Shown: positions 1 to 10,405, counted from the stretch's first letter. The stretch is 47,383 bases of DNA from Ensifer sp. LCM 4579 (GCF_001854885.1 NZ_MDDV01000057.1:310813-358195), one strand, 5' to 3'. The notes: generated by a model not told the origin, from the sequence alone. Numbers and translations are program-made.

Positions 1-3000
1 GTTTTACCTTCGCTCCTGGCTACTGGGCCGGGCACTGCCCGGATCTCGGAGAAGAGGCCCGAGCTGCGATCGAGCAGCCACTCGCGATTGGAGCCTTCGA
101 TTGTCAGGAGGGGCAGTGCGGAAGCGATCATCGCTTCCGCCCCCGCTTCGATCTCGTCGCCGAAATCGAGCGAGTGGACGTCGAGAAACTCGTATTCATT
201 CTCAAGCACGCGGACAAAGGTCCACAAACCTGAGTTCACGCCGGAGTTTGCCGGTGCGGAAGCCGGGGCGCCCCCCGGTGCAACGAGCACGAGGCGGGGA
301 CGCTCGTCGCCGATGCCCTCTCCAATGTGCTGGCGCGAGGCTTCGGCGAAGGCGCTGAGCGCCAACACTTGCGTCTGCAGCAAGGCGGAATCGTCGTCGC
401 CGACAGGACCCGTGGCCGGAGAGGGAAGCACTGCACGAACCGGTTTTTCTCCAAAGGCAGCGAAGGCGCTGCGGAGCTTGATTGTGTCCGTCGCCATGTC
501 GCCCGTAAGCGGAACGCGCGTCGCATCGGCGGGCACCGCTGCCGGTCGGCTCCCTGCAGTTTCGAGCAGCAGATAGGGCGTGGCGCCGGAGACAGTTCCT
601 TGCGCCGGCTGGCCTGCCGCCCCGCGGGCTTCGATGAGGATGGCGTTGCCGTGCGGCCATTCGCGCTCGGCGACCGTGACATCGCGCAATTTGAGATCGC
701 TAAGGCATTTCTGCCAATGCGGCACGGCCGCAAGCTTGCCGATCGGGAACTCCGCCGTCTGGCTGCGTGCGAACCAGCCATCGGAGAGGCCGAGCGCAAA
801 GTCGCGGAAGATCGAGGGCGCGCTGACGGATGCGACCAGGGCACCGTTCTCCCGCAGCATCGACCCGAGTGCGTTGCGCACACCGATCTCCTCCTCGATC
901 AGCTCGTAAAGGCTGTCGGAGGCGCTCACGGCCAGGTCGAAGGGAGCAAGGGCGGAAAATTCGCTCTTCTCGATAATTCGCACATGCGCGTCCTGCTCGA
1001 AGGCGATCTCGAGATTGCGTTGGGCGTTGTCGCGCGGCTCGACGACGGAGAGACTTGCTCCGTGCCGGAGCGCGAGCTCCGCGAGCCGACGCGTGAAGCC
1101 TACGGAAACGCTGCCGAACTCGACGATGCGCAAGCGGCTGCCCTTCGGCTGCCCGGCCAGGGCACGGTCCACGGCAGCGAGGACTTGCTCCATGCGCGAC
1201 CGGCTTGCCGGAGAATGAACGGCCTGATGGTCGAGCGTCGCCTCGCTGATGAAGGCTCCGTTGAACGCCGGGGCGTCGCCGCCGACCCGCGCGGAAAGCA
1301 GTGCGTCGAGGCGCCTGAGCGCCTCCCGACAAGCATTGTTGATCAGCACCGCTTCGACGGCACGATCCGGGCGCTCGCCGTAAAGCTCGCCGAGGATCTC
1401 CTCGACCGTCGGAAGAGTGAACTCCGTGGAGACCTGCCAGCGACCATTCTGGTGTTCGCAGAGACCTGCATCTTCGAGCGCATAGAGGCAACTCGTGAGA
1501 AAGCATTGGAATGCAAGATCCCCAGGCAGTGCATCGCCCGCGATCAGGCCCTTGCCGTTCGCAAGCTTCAGAGCAATCTCCTGGCAGGCGCGATAAATGG
1601 CGGCATTGAAGAGCAGCGTCGCGTTGTCGACGCCGCTTTCGGCGCCGTCTTGCTCCGTCAGCCTCGCCGGCATCGACAGGAGGGGCTTCCTGCCCGGCAG
1701 CGCCGCCTCGGACAGCACCGCTTCGTAGTGAAAGGAAAGATCGCCGAGCGTCTTGTGCTTGCGCAGATAAGTGCGACGGAAACGGCAGTCGTCGAAATGC
1801 GCGATCGCCGCGCCCTGCTCGTCGAAGAAGTGGAACCGCGCCTTGATCGAATTGGCGCTGACACGCTCGATTTCGATCGTTGCACGGGCGATCGGCCGAC
1901 CCGAATTGACAACGCGCACCGAGCCGAAGCGCACCGGAATGTAAGGCGCACCGCCCCTGTCGCCGGTGAAGCGGTCGAAGAGCGCCACCAGCCCATGGAA
2001 GGTCGCATCGATGGAGATCGGATTGAGCGCATAGCTGACAAACGGATGCCCCGGCTTTGCCGGTGCCTTCAGTTCCACGTCGATCAGCCGGTCGCCATAG
2101 GCGACGGCCTTGGCGAGCAACTGGAAGCGCGGGCCGTAGTCGAGTCCGAACTGTCTTGCCGTTTCGTAGGCTTTTGCCGGCGTCACGATTCCTGTTTTTG
2201 CCACGCCCGCGAAGGACGGACAGCCCGCGTTTGCGCCCGGTATGGGCTTCCGGCTCCTGGCGACGGCATGCACCGCCCAATCGTCTTCGGACAGGCGCTC
2301 GCGCGAGCGGATTTCGATGTCGCCGGTCTCCGGCGACAGGACCGTCGAGAGTTCCATGATGCGGCTGTCGCTGAGTTCGAGCGGTCGGACGATCTCCAGA
2401 TTGGTGATCTCGACCTCGTCGCTGCCGTAATATTGCTGCGTAGCCGAGATCGCCACTTCGATGAAACCACTGCCCGGCAGGATGGCCTTGCCGTCGACGA
2501 CGTGCTCGGCGAGATCCGGGTAGAGATGCGCATCGATGTGGTTTTTCCAACTGCCGCTGTTCGGGTCGGCGCGCCAGCCGGACAGGCGGTATGGTTTGCC
2601 GGAGCGGCCGAAGAGGTCCGTCGCGTCGCTGGTCGCTTGTGGACGCAGTTCCACCGGCTCGAAGGGCAGGCAAGGCAATTCGACGAAAGCATCCCGCCTG
2701 CCGTAGACGCGGGGCCGGTCGACGGTGGCGCCATGCGCGACGGCGCGGGCCATTGAGGCGGAGATCGGGTCGTGTCCCGGCTCTCCCGTATCGCGAAGCA
2801 GGGTCGGCACCACCGTGGCCGGAAGTGCAGCCTGCTTCACCGTCTCCTTGATGTAGGAGGAGAGGATCGGCCGGGGGGAAATTTCGACGAACAGACGGCA
2901 GCCGAGATCGAGCGCGGCTTCGGCCGCCGCCTGGAAGCGGACCGGTTCGCGGACGTTCTTCCACCAGTATTCCGGATCGAGTTCGGTGCCGTCGAGGGCG

Positions 3001-5264
3001 CCGCCGGTGACCGTCGACAGATAGGTCAGCTCCGTGCGGCGGGGGGCAATGTCCGGGATATCGGCCAGAAAGGCTTCTTTCGCCTGATCGATGATCGGGT
3101 GGTGGAACGGATAGTTGATGTCGAGGATCTGGACCGGGACCTTCGCCTTGCGCGCGGCGTCGCGGAAAGCGGTGACCTCGTGCGTCGGTCCGGAGATCGT
3201 GACCGAATTATGCGCGTTGACGGCGGCGACGCAGAGCGCGTTCAGGCCGCGCGCCTGCGCGAAGGCTTCGGCCGCCTCCTCGCCGAGCATTACGGCCGCC
3301 ATCGTGCCGTGGCCCGCAAGCCCGTCCTGGTGCAGCGAGCGCTTGGCCACGATCGCCACGGCGTCGACGAGCGACAGCGCGCCGGCTGCGTAAGCGGCGG
3401 CGATCTCGCCGACCGAGTGTCCGAACACGGCGGCAGGTTTGATACCCATCGCCACGAGCGAGTCGGAAAGGGCTGCCTGGATTGCGAAGAGCAGCGGCTG
3501 TGCGACCTTCGTATCAGGGAGCTTCTTGTCGAGCTCCGGATCCGTCAGCAGGTCCGTCAGCGCGATGTCGGAATGGAACCGGAAGAGGGCAGTGATGGAA
3601 GTGAAGGATTGCCGGAAGTGCAGGTTCTCCCGGAAGGCTTCCACGCCCATACCGGCCCATTGCGAGCCGTTGCCGGAGAAAACGAAGGCGATCGGTGCAT
3701 TCTTCACCGGTGCTTCGCCGATTTCGCCGATATCGGAACCCGGCTTGTCGAGATGGCTGGCAATGGCCCGAGCAATATCTTCGGGACGGTCACTGCGCGC
3801 AACGAAACGGTGACGCATATGGGTGCGGTTCGCGCCCGAGGCGGCGATGATAGCGCGCGCCTTGTCTTTCGAGGCGCCGGCGAACGCGGCCTTGTAGTCC
3901 TTGAGCAGCAATTCGAGGCTCGACTGCGTGTGAGCGCTGGCGAGAAACACATGCCCGGAGGGTGCGGCCGCAGGTTTTTGCTCAGGCTGCGCGTCCGGAT
4001 CGCCGATGACGACATGCGCGTTTGCGCCGCCAAATCCGAAGGAATTGACGCCCGCGAGGCGCGTGCGCTTGCCCTTCAGAAGCTCGATCGGATTAGCCGT
4101 GACCCGAACATTGAGCCCGTCGAAATCGATGTGCTCGTTCGGGGTGTCGAAGTGCAGCGACGCCGGCAGGTAATTGTGTTCGAGCGCCAGGACGGCCTTC
4201 ATCATGCCGAAGAGTCCGGACGCCGGCTCGGTATGGCCGATATTCGACTTGATCGAGCCGATCGGTACTGGGGCGCTGCGCTTGGCGCCGATGACCGTGC
4301 CGATGGACCAGACTTCCGCCGGATCTCCGACCTTGGTGCCCGTCCCATGTCCCTCGACGAAGGCCACCTGGTTGGCGTCGATGCCGTTGCCCTCGTAGAT
4401 GGCCCTGAGCAGGTTTGCCTGCGCCTCGCGCGACGGCAGCGAAATACCGTTTGTGCGGCCGGCGGAATTGACGCCGGTCGCGATGATCTTCGCATAGCTC
4501 CTGTCCCGCTCCCGTCGGGCCCGGTCCGAACGGCGCAGGATGAAGACGACGCCGCCTTCGGCGCGCACATAGCCGGCGCCATCATTGTCATAGGCCCGGC
4601 AGAGACCCTCGGGAGAAAGCATGCGCGCCTGTGCGAAGCCGACGAAGGGGAGCGGATGGGCCAGCACATTGACCCCGCCGACGATGGCCGTGTCGATCTC
4701 GCCGGCATTGAGCGCCCGCATCGCCTGGTCGAGCGCCACCAGTGACGAGGAACAGGCGGTATCGACCGTCATGCTCGGTCCGCTTAATCCGAAGACGTGG
4801 GAAATGCGGTTGGAGACGATCGACAGCGTGTTGCCGGTCATGAAATAGGGACCGGCGGCGGCCGGGTCTTCGACCGTCAGGTTCGCGTGGTCCAGGCTCG
4901 AGGCGCCGACATAGACGCCGACATTCTCGCCATGCAGCGAGGCAACGGAGATGTTTGCGTCTTCCAGCGCGCGCCAGGCTAGCTGTAACAGCACGCGCTG
5001 CTGCGGGTCCATATACATGGCCTCGCGCTGCGACATGCCGAAAACGGCAGGATCGAAATCGTAGATACGATCGAGGACGCCGGCGGCGAATGTGTAGGTT
5101 TTGCCCTGCGTCCCCATGCTGGGGTGCCAGAATCGCGCCAGGTCCCATCGGTCTTCGGGAACCCGGGACACGGTGCACATGCCTTGACGAAGGATTTCGA
5201 ATAGCGCCTCTGGCGACTGCGCTCCAGGAGCCAGGCATGCACGCCCAATGATTTCAACTGTCAT
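1..5264 (-). CDS. rkpA: RkpA-type polyketide/fatty acid synthase, multidomain, 3' end outside window
   Basis: The minus-strand frame is open from ATG at 5264 to the window edge (more than 1750 residues, no stop), so the protein is partial. The ketosynthase domain (about 1-425) has DTACSSS with the active Cys at 171, HGTGT (His306) and NIGH (His344). The acyltransferase (about 530-830) has GHSVGEIAAAY with Ser617. The dehydratase-type hot-dog domain (from about 900) has HxxxGxxxxP at His921. A methyltransferase-like region (VEFGSVSVGF) lies near 1375. Reductase and carrier domains would be expected past the edge. In Sinorhizobium, RkpA makes a lipid or polyketide precursor for K-antigen capsule. 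The divergent polysaccharide exporter beside it supports that assignment over an unrelated PKS. Family membership is certain; the exact symbol is inferred from context. Confidence 0.82.
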   Translation of the reverse strand, partial: MTVEIIGRACLAPGAQSPEALFEILRQGMCTVSRVPEDRWDLARFWHPSMGTQGKTYTFAAGVLDRIYDFDPAVFGMSQREAMYMDPQQRVLLQLAWRALEDANISVASLHGENVGVYVGASSLDHANLTVEDPAAAGPYFMTGNTLSIVSNRISHVFGLSGPSMTVDTACSSSLVALDQAMRALNAGEIDTAIVGGVNVLAHPLPFVGFAQARMLSPEGLCRAYDNDGAGYVRAEGGVVFILRRSDRARRERDRSYAKIIATGVNSAGRTNGISLPSREAQANLLRAIYEGNGIDANQVAFVEGHGTGTKVGDPAEVWSIGTVIGAKRSAPVPIGSIKSNIGHTEPASGLFGMMKAVLALEHNYLPASLHFDTPNEHIDFDGLNVRVTANPIELLKGKRTRLAGVNSFGFGGANAHVVIGDPDAQPEQKPAAAPSGHVFLASAHTQSSLELLLKDYKAAFAGASKDKARAIIAASGANRTHMRHRFVARSDRPEDIARAIASHLDKPGSDIGEIGEAPVKNAPIAFVFSGNGSQWAGMGVEAFRENLHFRQSFTSITALFRFHSDIALTDLLTDPELDKKLPDTKVAQPLLFAIQAALSDSLVAMGIKPAAVFGHSVGEIAAAYAAGALSLVDAVAIVAKRSLHQDGLAGHGTMAAVMLGEEAAEAFAQARGLNALCVAAVNAHNSVTISGPTHEVTAFRDAARKAKVPVQILDINYPFHHPIIDQAKEAFLADIPDIAPRRTELTYLSTVTGGALDGTELDPEYWWKNVREPVRFQAAAEAALDLGCRLFVEISPRPILSSYIKETVKQAALPATVVPTLLRDTGEPGHDPISASMARAVAHGATVDRPRVYGRRDAFVELPCLPFEPVELRPQATSDATDLFGRSGKPYRLSGWRADPNSGSWKNHIDAHLYPDLAEHVVDGKAILPGSGFIEVAISATQQYYGSDEVEITNLEIVRPLELSDSRIMELSTVLSPETGDIEIRSRERLSEDDWAVHAVARSRKPIPGANAGCPSFAGVAKTGIVTPAKAYETARQFGLDYGPRFQLLAKAVAYGDRLIDVELKAPAKPGHPFVSYALNPISIDATFHGLVALFDRFTGDRGGAPYIPVRFGSVRVVNSGRPIARATIEIERVSANSIKARFHFFDEQGAAIAHFDDCRFRRTYLRKHKTLGDLSFHYEAVLSEAALPGRKPLLSMPARLTEQDGAESGVDNATLLFNAAIYRACQEIALKLANGKGLIAGDALPGDLAFQCFLTSCLYALEDAGLCEHQNGRWQVSTEFTLPTVEEILGELYGERPDRAVEAVLINNACREALRRLDALLSARVGGDAPAFNGAFISEATLDHQAVHSPASRSRMEQVLAAVDRALAGQPKGSRLRIVEFGSVSVGFTRRLAELALRHGASLSVVEPRDNAQRNLEIAFEQDAHVRIIEKSEFSALAPFDLAVSASDSLYELIEEEIGVRNALGSMLRENGALVASVSAPSIFRDFALGLSDGWFARSQTAEFPIGKLAAVPHWQKCLSDLKLRDVTVAEREWPHGNAILIEARGAAGQPAQGTVSGATPYLLLETAGSRPAAVPADATRVPLTGDMATDTIKLRSAFAAFGEKPVRAVLPSPATGPVGDDDSALLQTQVLALSAFAEASRQHIGEGIGDERPRLVLVAPGGAPASAPANSGVNSGLWTFVRVLENEYEFLDVHSLDFGDEIEAGAEAMIASALPLLTIEGSNREWLLDRSSGLFSEIRAVPGPVARSEGK

Positions 5265-5669
5265 GTACGATCGAACGCTCTGAACTGTCGTTAAAGTTGT
5301 TCCAGCCCATTGCAACGTCGAACGCGGGATTGCAATGGAAGATGCTCTCCTTGGGTGAAATTTCCCCGTTTGAACCCTCTACTGTATTAGCGAGCTTTTA
5401 ACCGATAGAGCCTAGCTTTCAAGCCCGAAGGCTTAGATATCCCTCGCGCAAGCTCTATCCAACACAAATAAGACGACAGTCTGTAACCGAGATTGCCGAG
5501 GTATGACCGTAAAGGCGCAGTGCCGAATAAATTTGGTTGCCGTGGCTGCGGGTGACTTGTTGTGGGACGGCGATTGTGCTTTTCAGGGACCGGCGGATTG
5601 CCTGCCGGGAACGATGCGGCGCAGAAGCATGAACGGAATCATGGCTGTGCTGAATGCTGGAGTAACGTA
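5265..5669. promoter_or_regulatory. Divergent intergenic region between rkpA and rkpU
   Basis: About 400 bp separate the start of the synthase gene (leftward) from the start of the export gene (rightward). The stretch from about 5380 to 5500 is AT-richer than its surroundings, as expected for back-to-back promoters. I see no gene in it, and I could not assign a convincing -35/-10 pair. Confidence 0.4.
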
Positions 5670-6857
5670 GTGAAGCGAGTGACTGCCCTTCTGATCTGTA
5701 CCGCGCTTGCGGGATGTCAGGCCGTACCGGGAGAGGGGCCTCTAACGACTGATATCGTTGCGGAAGCAGGGCAGTCTGGCGCGGAGATCGGCAGGAAGAA
5801 CGCCACCGTTTTCGATATTGTCGACGTCGATGGACAATCCGCCCGGCTCGTTTCCGATTATGTGGCGACGACGCTCAGCCGCCGCTTTGGAATAGGCGGC
5901 GGCGTCGGTCAAGTCGTCATCGGTGTCGGCGATCAGCTGAAGGTCACGATCTTCGAGGCGGGCAGCGACGGCCTGTTTTCCACAACCGAATCGAAGCAGA
6001 CGAGCATCGATCTCGTCGTCCAGCCGGACGGCAAGGCTGCCATTCCGTATGTCGGCTCGGTCCGGTTCGCCGGTCTGACGCTCGAGCAGGCACGCCAGGC
6101 CATTTTAGAGGCCCTCAGGCAGAAAGCGGTGGAACCGGACGTCATCGTGACGAGCACGTCGACTGCCTCGCGCATCGTCACCGTTTCGGGGGCGGTCGGT
6201 CGTCCGTCGGTCGTGCCGCTCAATCTCGTCAGTGAGACCATCAACGAGGTAATCGCCAAGGCGGGCGGGCCCTCGGCGCAACCCTACGAGACCTATGTCA
6301 CGCTCGTGCGCGGCAAGAAGACCGGAACGGTCCTCCTGAAGTCGATCATCGAAAGCCCGTCGGAGAACATTCACGTCAAGCCGGGCGACCAGATCTTCGT
6401 GACGCGCGATCCGCGCACCTTCACGATCCTCGGTCAGGTGCGGCTGAACAAGCGCGTCGAGTTCGGTTCCAACGATCTCAACCTGCTGGAGGCCGTCGCG
6501 CTTGGTGGCGGTGGCTCCGACCGGACGGTCGATGCGAAGGGCTACTTCGTCTTCCGTTACGAGGAACCGGACATCGTCATGAGTCTGCTCGGCCAGGAGC
6601 GGTTCCATGCCATGCTCAAAAAAGGCATGAAGCCCGACAGCGTCGGCCGCTACCCGGTCGTCTATCGCTTCGACATGACGAATCCCGACAGCCTGATCGT
6701 CGGCCAGACCTTCCCGATCAAGAACCGCGACGTGATCTATGCCTCGCGCCACCCCTCGGTCGATATCACGAAATTCATGGACTTCATCGCAAGACCCATC
6801 GGAATTGCCAATTCCGGGGTCAACATCGCCGACAATATCAACGATCTCGGCAACTGA
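5670..6857 (+). CDS. rkpU: Outer-membrane polysaccharide export lipoprotein (Wza/RkpU-like)
   Basis: 395 residues from a GTG at 5670 preceded by GGAG. I prefer this start to an upstream in-frame ATG because it places a lipoprotein signal (KRVTALLICTALAGC) at the N-terminus, with the lipobox LAGC giving a lipidated Cys. Next comes a Poly_export domain (about 75-170: VGVGDQLKVTIFEAG ... VQPDGKAAIPYVG) and SLBB-type repeats (VSGAVGRPSVVPL; FTILGQVRLNKRVEF). Wza-family proteins form the outer-membrane channel for capsule or exopolysaccharide. Its position opposite the RkpA-type synthase fits the Sinorhizobium rkp-1 region, where rkpU is upstream of rkpA. The family is clear; the symbol rests on context. 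Confidence 0.8.
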   Translation: MKRVTALLICTALAGCQAVPGEGPLTTDIVAEAGQSGAEIGRKNATVFDIVDVDGQSARLVSDYVATTLSRRFGIGGGVGQVVIGVGDQLKVTIFEAGSDGLFSTTESKQTSIDLVVQPDGKAAIPYVGSVRFAGLTLEQARQAILEALRQKAVEPDVIVTSTSTASRIVTVSGAVGRPSVVPLNLVSETINEVIAKAGGPSAQPYETYVTLVRGKKTGTVLLKSIIESPSENIHVKPGDQIFVTRDPRTFTILGQVRLNKRVEFGSNDLNLLEAVALGGGGSDRTVDAKGYFVFRYEEPDIVMSLLGQERFHAMLKKGMKPDSVGRYPVVYRFDMTNPDSLIVGQTFPIKNRDVIYASRHPSVDITKFMDFIARPIGIANSGVNIADNINDLGN

Positions 6858-6911
6858 TAGCGGGCGCCTGCCTGGAGCAGGTGATCTCATCGACAAAGGG
6901 CGAATTCAGTT

Positions 6912-6932
6912 CGCGGCCGATCATCGGCCGCG
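6912..6932. terminator. Strong hairpin after rkpU (possible terminator, no T tract)
   Basis: A perfect 10-bp inverted repeat (CGCGGCCGAT / ATCGGCCGCG) around one central base lies 55 bp after the rkpU stop. No T run follows, so it may be a hairpin or protein site and not an intrinsic terminator. Confidence 0.35.
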
Positions 6933-7034
6933 CCGTGAACATGCTTGCCGCCTCCCGCGTTCTATGATTGATCTTGCGTCCAAGTCGGTTCGTTGATCGC
7001 GAACACGGGGTTCGCCGGATCGAAAGGAGGGGCG

Positions 7035-7634
7035 ATGGCCGAAGACGCTTTGATCGTCATCGATATGCAGAACGACTTCTGCCCTGGCGGAGCACTTGCG
7101 GTCGAAGGCGGCGACGAAATCGTTCCGGTGGTGAACCGCCTGACCGAACAGGCCCGGCACGTCATCCTGACACAGGACTGGCATCCGCCCGGTCATTCGA
7201 GCTTCGCCTCCAGCCATCCCGGCAAGGCCCCCTTCGAGACGATCACGATGCCCTATGGCGAGCAGACGCTCTGGCCGGACCATTGCGTACAGGGCAGCGC
7301 CGGTGCCGATTTCCATCCGGGGCTGCGGTGGACTTCGGCGGAGCTGGTTGTGCGCAAGGGCTTCCGCACTGAGGTCGACAGCTATTCCGCGTTTTTCGAG
7401 AACGATCACAAAACTCCGACTGGCCTTGCGGGCTATCTCCGCGAGCGCGGGATCACGAAGCTGCGGCTTTGCGGTCTTGCGACCGATTACTGTGTTGCCT
7501 TTTCCGCGCTCGATGCCGTCGCGCAGGGCTTTTCGGCATCGGTCGTGCTCGACGCCTGCCGCGGCATCGACCTGAACGGATCGCTTGCGGCGATGATGGA
7601 GCGCATGCGCCAGGCCGGCGTTCAGATCGTCTAG
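7035..7634 (+). CDS. pncA: Nicotinamidase (pyrazinamidase)
   Basis: 199 residues, ATG at 7035 with an excellent ribosome site (AAAGGAGG). An isochorismatase-fold hydrolase that converts nicotinamide to nicotinate in NAD salvage. The catalytic triad is visible: Asp10 (VIDMQNDF), Lys108 (VVRKGF) and Cys153 (GLATDYC). Metal ligands are Asp48/His50 (TQDWHPPGH) and His83 (PDHC). The next gene, pncB, uses its product, so the two form a salvage pair about 130 bp apart and are probably co-transcribed. Confidence 0.95.
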   Translation: MAEDALIVIDMQNDFCPGGALAVEGGDEIVPVVNRLTEQARHVILTQDWHPPGHSSFASSHPGKAPFETITMPYGEQTLWPDHCVQGSAGADFHPGLRWTSAELVVRKGFRTEVDSYSAFFENDHKTPTGLAGYLRERGITKLRLCGLATDYCVAFSALDAVAQGFSASVVLDACRGIDLNGSLAAMMERMRQAGVQIV

Positions 7635-7763
7635 GTGCTGACCCAGCGATGCCGGGCGCGAGGGGAAGGTAGCCCTTGACCTCCGTCCGCTTTGAGTGAC
7701 ACGAATCGATCACCGGGTTTCGCATCGACCGACCGTGGTGATCCCAAGGGAGCGTTCTCGCAG

Positions 7764-9068
7764 ATGCCTAAGACCGATATTGCGCGGCGGGTCTACAACC
7801 ATACCTGGAAGCTCGATCCCATCATCCGCAGCCTGCTGGACACGGACTTCTACAAGCTTCTGATGCTGCAGATGATATGGCAGCTCTATCCGGACGTCGA
7901 CGCGACCTTCTCGCTGATCAACCGTACCAGGACCGTGCGGCTTGCCGAAGAAATCGACGAGCAGGAATTGCGCGACCAGCTCGAACATGCGCGCAGCCTG
8001 CGCTTCACCAAGAAGGAGATGATCTGGCTGGCGGGTAACACGTTTTACGGCCGCAAGCAGATATTCTCCCCGGATTTCCTCGCCTGGCTCGCCAAGTTCC
8101 GCCTGCCCGACTATGAGCTGTCGCGGCGCGATGGCCAGTTCGAGCTGAATTTCCGCGGTCGCTGGGTCGAAACGACCATGTGGGAAATCCCGGCGCTCGC
8201 GATCATCAACGAACTGCGTTCGCGCGCGGCGATGAAGGGGCTTGGTCCCTTCACGCTCGATGTGCTCTATGCGCGCGCCAAGGCCAAGATGTGGTCGAAG
8301 GTCGAGCGGCTCAGGCAATATCCGAACCTGCGCATTTCAGACTTCGGCACGCGCCGCCGCCACAGCTTCCTGTGGCAGCGCTGGTGCGTCGAGGCACTGA
8401 AGGAGGGCATTGGCGCGTCCTTCACGGGCTCGAGCAACGTGCTTCTCGCCATGGATACCGATCTCGAAGCGCTTGGCACCAATGCGCATGAGCTGCCGAT
8501 GGTGGCGGCGGCGCTCGCACGCAACGACAAAGAACTCGCCGCCGCGCCTTACAAGGTGTTGCAGGACTGGAACCGGCTTTATGGCGGCAATCTCTTGATC
8601 GTGTTGCCGGATTCCTTCGGCACCGCAGCATTCTTGCGCAACGCGCCAGGCTGGGTGGCGGACTGGACCGGCTTTCGGCCGGACAGCGCCCCGCCGATCG
8701 AGGGCGGCGAGAAGATCATTGCCTGGTGGGAGAAGATGGGTCGCGACGCCCGCGAAAAGCTGCTGATCTTCTCCGACGGGCTGGATGTCGACACCATCAT
8801 CCGAACCTATTGCCATTTCGAGGGGCGCGTGCGCATGAGCTTCGGCTGGGGAACCAACCTGACCAATGATTTCGCGGGCTGCGCCCCGACGGAGATCGGC
8901 GGCCTCAATCCGATCTCGATCGTCTGCAAGGTCAGCGAGGCCAATGGCCGCCCGGCCGTCAAGCTCTCCGACAATCCGCGCAAGGTCATCGGCGATCCCG
9001 CCGAGGTCGAGCGCTACCTGAAATTCTTCGGCACGGAGGATTTCGTCGAGCAGACCGTCCGGGTCTGA
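7764..9068 (+). CDS. pncB: Nicotinate phosphoribosyltransferase
   Basis: 434 residues from ATG at 7764. A longer in-frame start at 7692 exists, but the conserved protein begins [19 protein letters not shown] and 434 residues matches rhizobial PncB. It makes nicotinate mononucleotide from nicotinate and PRPP in the Preiss-Handler pathway. Family signatures include [16 protein letters not shown] near the N-terminus, [11 protein letters not shown] (region of the phosphorylated His), [10 protein letters not shown] and the late GWGTNLTND. It follows pncA and the two act consecutively. Confidence 0.95.
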   Translation: MPKTDIARRVYNHTWKLDPIIRSLLDTDFYKLLMLQMIWQLYPDVDATFSLINRTRTVRLAEEIDEQELRDQLEHARSLRFTKKEMIWLAGNTFYGRKQIFSPDFLAWLAKFRLPDYELSRRDGQFELNFRGRWVETTMWEIPALAIINELRSRAAMKGLGPFTLDVLYARAKAKMWSKVERLRQYPNLRISDFGTRRRHSFLWQRWCVEALKEGIGASFTGSSNVLLAMDTDLEALGTNAHELPMVAAALARNDKELAAAPYKVLQDWNRLYGGNLLIVLPDSFGTAAFLRNAPGWVADWTGFRPDSAPPIEGGEKIIAWWEKMGRDAREKLLIFSDGLDVDTIIRTYCHFEGRVRMSFGWGTNLTNDFAGCAPTEIGGLNPISIVCKVSEANGRPAVKLSDNPRKVIGDPAEVERYLKFFGTEDFVEQTVRV

Positions 9069-9279
9069 CCGGCCTCAGGGGCGATTCAGTCAATGCGAAT
9101 GCCTATCGTCGATCCTTCAAGTCGACGTAGGGTGGGACTTTCGCGGGTCCCGCGGAAGCGGCGGAAATCCGCGCCACTCCTCCAATCATATGACTTATTG
9201 AGGCGCCTCACTATTTTCTTGAATTTCGCTCGAAATATCCCATGATGGCGGACATTGAGGTACACCTTGGGAGGGGTTC

Positions 9280-9492
9280 GTGCGTCAAGCCTATTCACCG
9301 GACGACGTCGATGTCATGCGCGGAGCGCTCGACATCTGGTGCGCTCTGCACAATGTCGGGAAGGATGGCGCGGAGGCCAACAGAGCCGCCCGGCGGATTC
9401 TCGACCTGATGGACCAGAAGAAGTGTTCCTGCGACGAGCTCCTGGCTCGCATGGGGGACTTCATGCCGGCTCAGCATTACCGGCTTTCCTGA
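9280..9492 (+). CDS. Small conserved hypothetical protein
   Basis: 70 residues from GTG at 9280, preceded by a strong ribosome site (GGGAGGGG). The sequence is amphipathic helical, with DDVDVMRGALDIWCALHN and ILDLMDQKKCSCDELLARM. It has no signal peptide or membrane segment and no domain I recognise. The good start and acceptable codon use argue for a real gene. It stands alone between pncB and a leftward membrane-peptide gene, so context gives no function. Confidence 0.6.
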   Translation: MRQAYSPDDVDVMRGALDIWCALHNVGKDGAEANRAARRILDLMDQKKCSCDELLARMGDFMPAQHYRLS

Positions 9493-9647
9493 CAGATAGC
9501 GGCTTTCGGCCAGTTCTGCTTTTTGTCGGAAGAGGCATGCACTTTTCCACCGGCGGAGGGCTGGGCGAAGAGTCGACGCTGACGCGGGGAGTTTCCTCGC
9601 AACCGGGCGACGGCTGCTTCGAGCCGAGCGCCGTCCGCGCGAAATCT

Positions 9648-9794
9648 TCAGCGCCGTATGGAAGAGGTGATTTCGCCCGAAAAGGCCGCGTTCGCTTCCG
9701 CCCGGTGTTGAGACAGGGCGAGATGCAGGATGCCGCTGACCACGATCGAGACGAGAAGAACGGCGATGGTGGCGCCAAGACCCGATTTGATCAT
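9648..9794 (-). CDS. Small single-pass membrane protein
   Basis: 48 residues on the minus strand, ATG at 9794 eight bases after GGAGG. An ATG six bases earlier is too close to that site. The N-terminus is a single hydrophobic helix (GATIAVLLVSIVVSGILHLAL, about residues 7-27), then a short polar tail ending SSIRR. No family is recognised. The ribosome site and a clean membrane segment support it. It could also be an uncleaved signal-anchor peptide. Confidence 0.5.
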   Translation of the reverse strand: MIKSGLGATIAVLLVSIVVSGILHLALSQHRAEANAAFSGEITSSIRR

Positions 9795-9820
9795 ATGCAT
9801 GTCCTCCAGAACGCGAGATT

Positions 9821-9937
9821 GCGGGGCTCCACGGCGCCGCGCGTCTTATCAGACGCGCAAAGATCGCTGCAGCACTTCGAACTTCCTGCATGTCTTTGTC
9901 CTTGAACCGAGATCGATTGAGACATGCAGTGGCCCCA
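9821..9937. repeat. Sinorhizobium-type dispersed intergenic repeat, copy 1
   Basis: Contains GGCGCCGCGCGTC, then a perfect hairpin GCGCGTC-TTATCA-GACGCGC, then CGCAAAGATCGCT, then a second hairpin with arms CTGCATGTCT and AGACATGCAG. A diverged copy lies at 17102-17200 and shares GCGCCGCGCGTC and CGCGCAAAGATCGCT in the same order. Short palindromic mosaics of this kind are abundant between genes in Sinorhizobium. It fills most of the gap before 10178. Confidence 0.65.
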
Positions 9938-10177
9938 AAGAACGCGCGATGGAGATAATCCTGTGGCAGTGATCCGTCTGTTCCCCGCGTAACTCGGGAT
10001 ATGGTTAAGAATGTCTTGATTCCCATCTGCACGCAGGATGCGTGGCCGCAGGTCCACACCGAACCCGACGTCGCCTCGTGTTGCCGCTGGCGATGAGGCG
10101 CGATCACGTTTTGGACATCTTTCTGGCAACCACTCGCCGGCAATTGCGTTATGCGCGAGAGTTCAGGGAGACCCTTC

Positions 10178-10393
10178 ATGAAGAAAATCGGGTCAATCGT
10201 CGCGGTACTTGCGACTGTGGCCGGTCAGATGGGGACGGCCGCCGCCGATCCCTGGAAGGACGAAAGCGGTCACGGCGGATGGTTTCCGCGGTATGAGGAG
10301 CACCCCCGGCGTCATTATCGCGAGCATCGCCACCAGCGAGTATACATAGGTCGAGGTCGATGCCGGGGGACATGCAGCAGGGGAACTGGCTGA
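10178..10393 (+). CDS. Small exported hypothetical protein
   Basis: 71 residues, ATG at 10178 after GGGAG. It has a Sec signal peptide (MKKIGSIVAVLATVAGQMGTAAA, cleavage predicted after AAA) and a basic, His- and Arg-rich mature part (RRHYREHRHQRVY, RCRGTCSRG). It is probably periplasmic. Its stop lies 12 bp before the penicillin-binding protein start, so the two may be co-transcribed. No family is recognised. Confidence 0.55.
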   Translation: MKKIGSIVAVLATVAGQMGTAAADPWKDESGHGGWFPRYEEHPRRHYREHRHQRVYIGRGRCRGTCSRGTG

Positions 10394-10405
10394 TCGAGAG
10401 CTCGA

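Noticed and set aside
327..4745. Long plus-strand open frames (327-2756 and 2772-4745)
   Set aside because: They are antisense to the polyketide synthase frame, which has intact ketosynthase, acyltransferase and dehydratase motifs. The plus-strand products are Arg/Glu/Asp-rich with no motif, a usual artefact of high-GC codon use.
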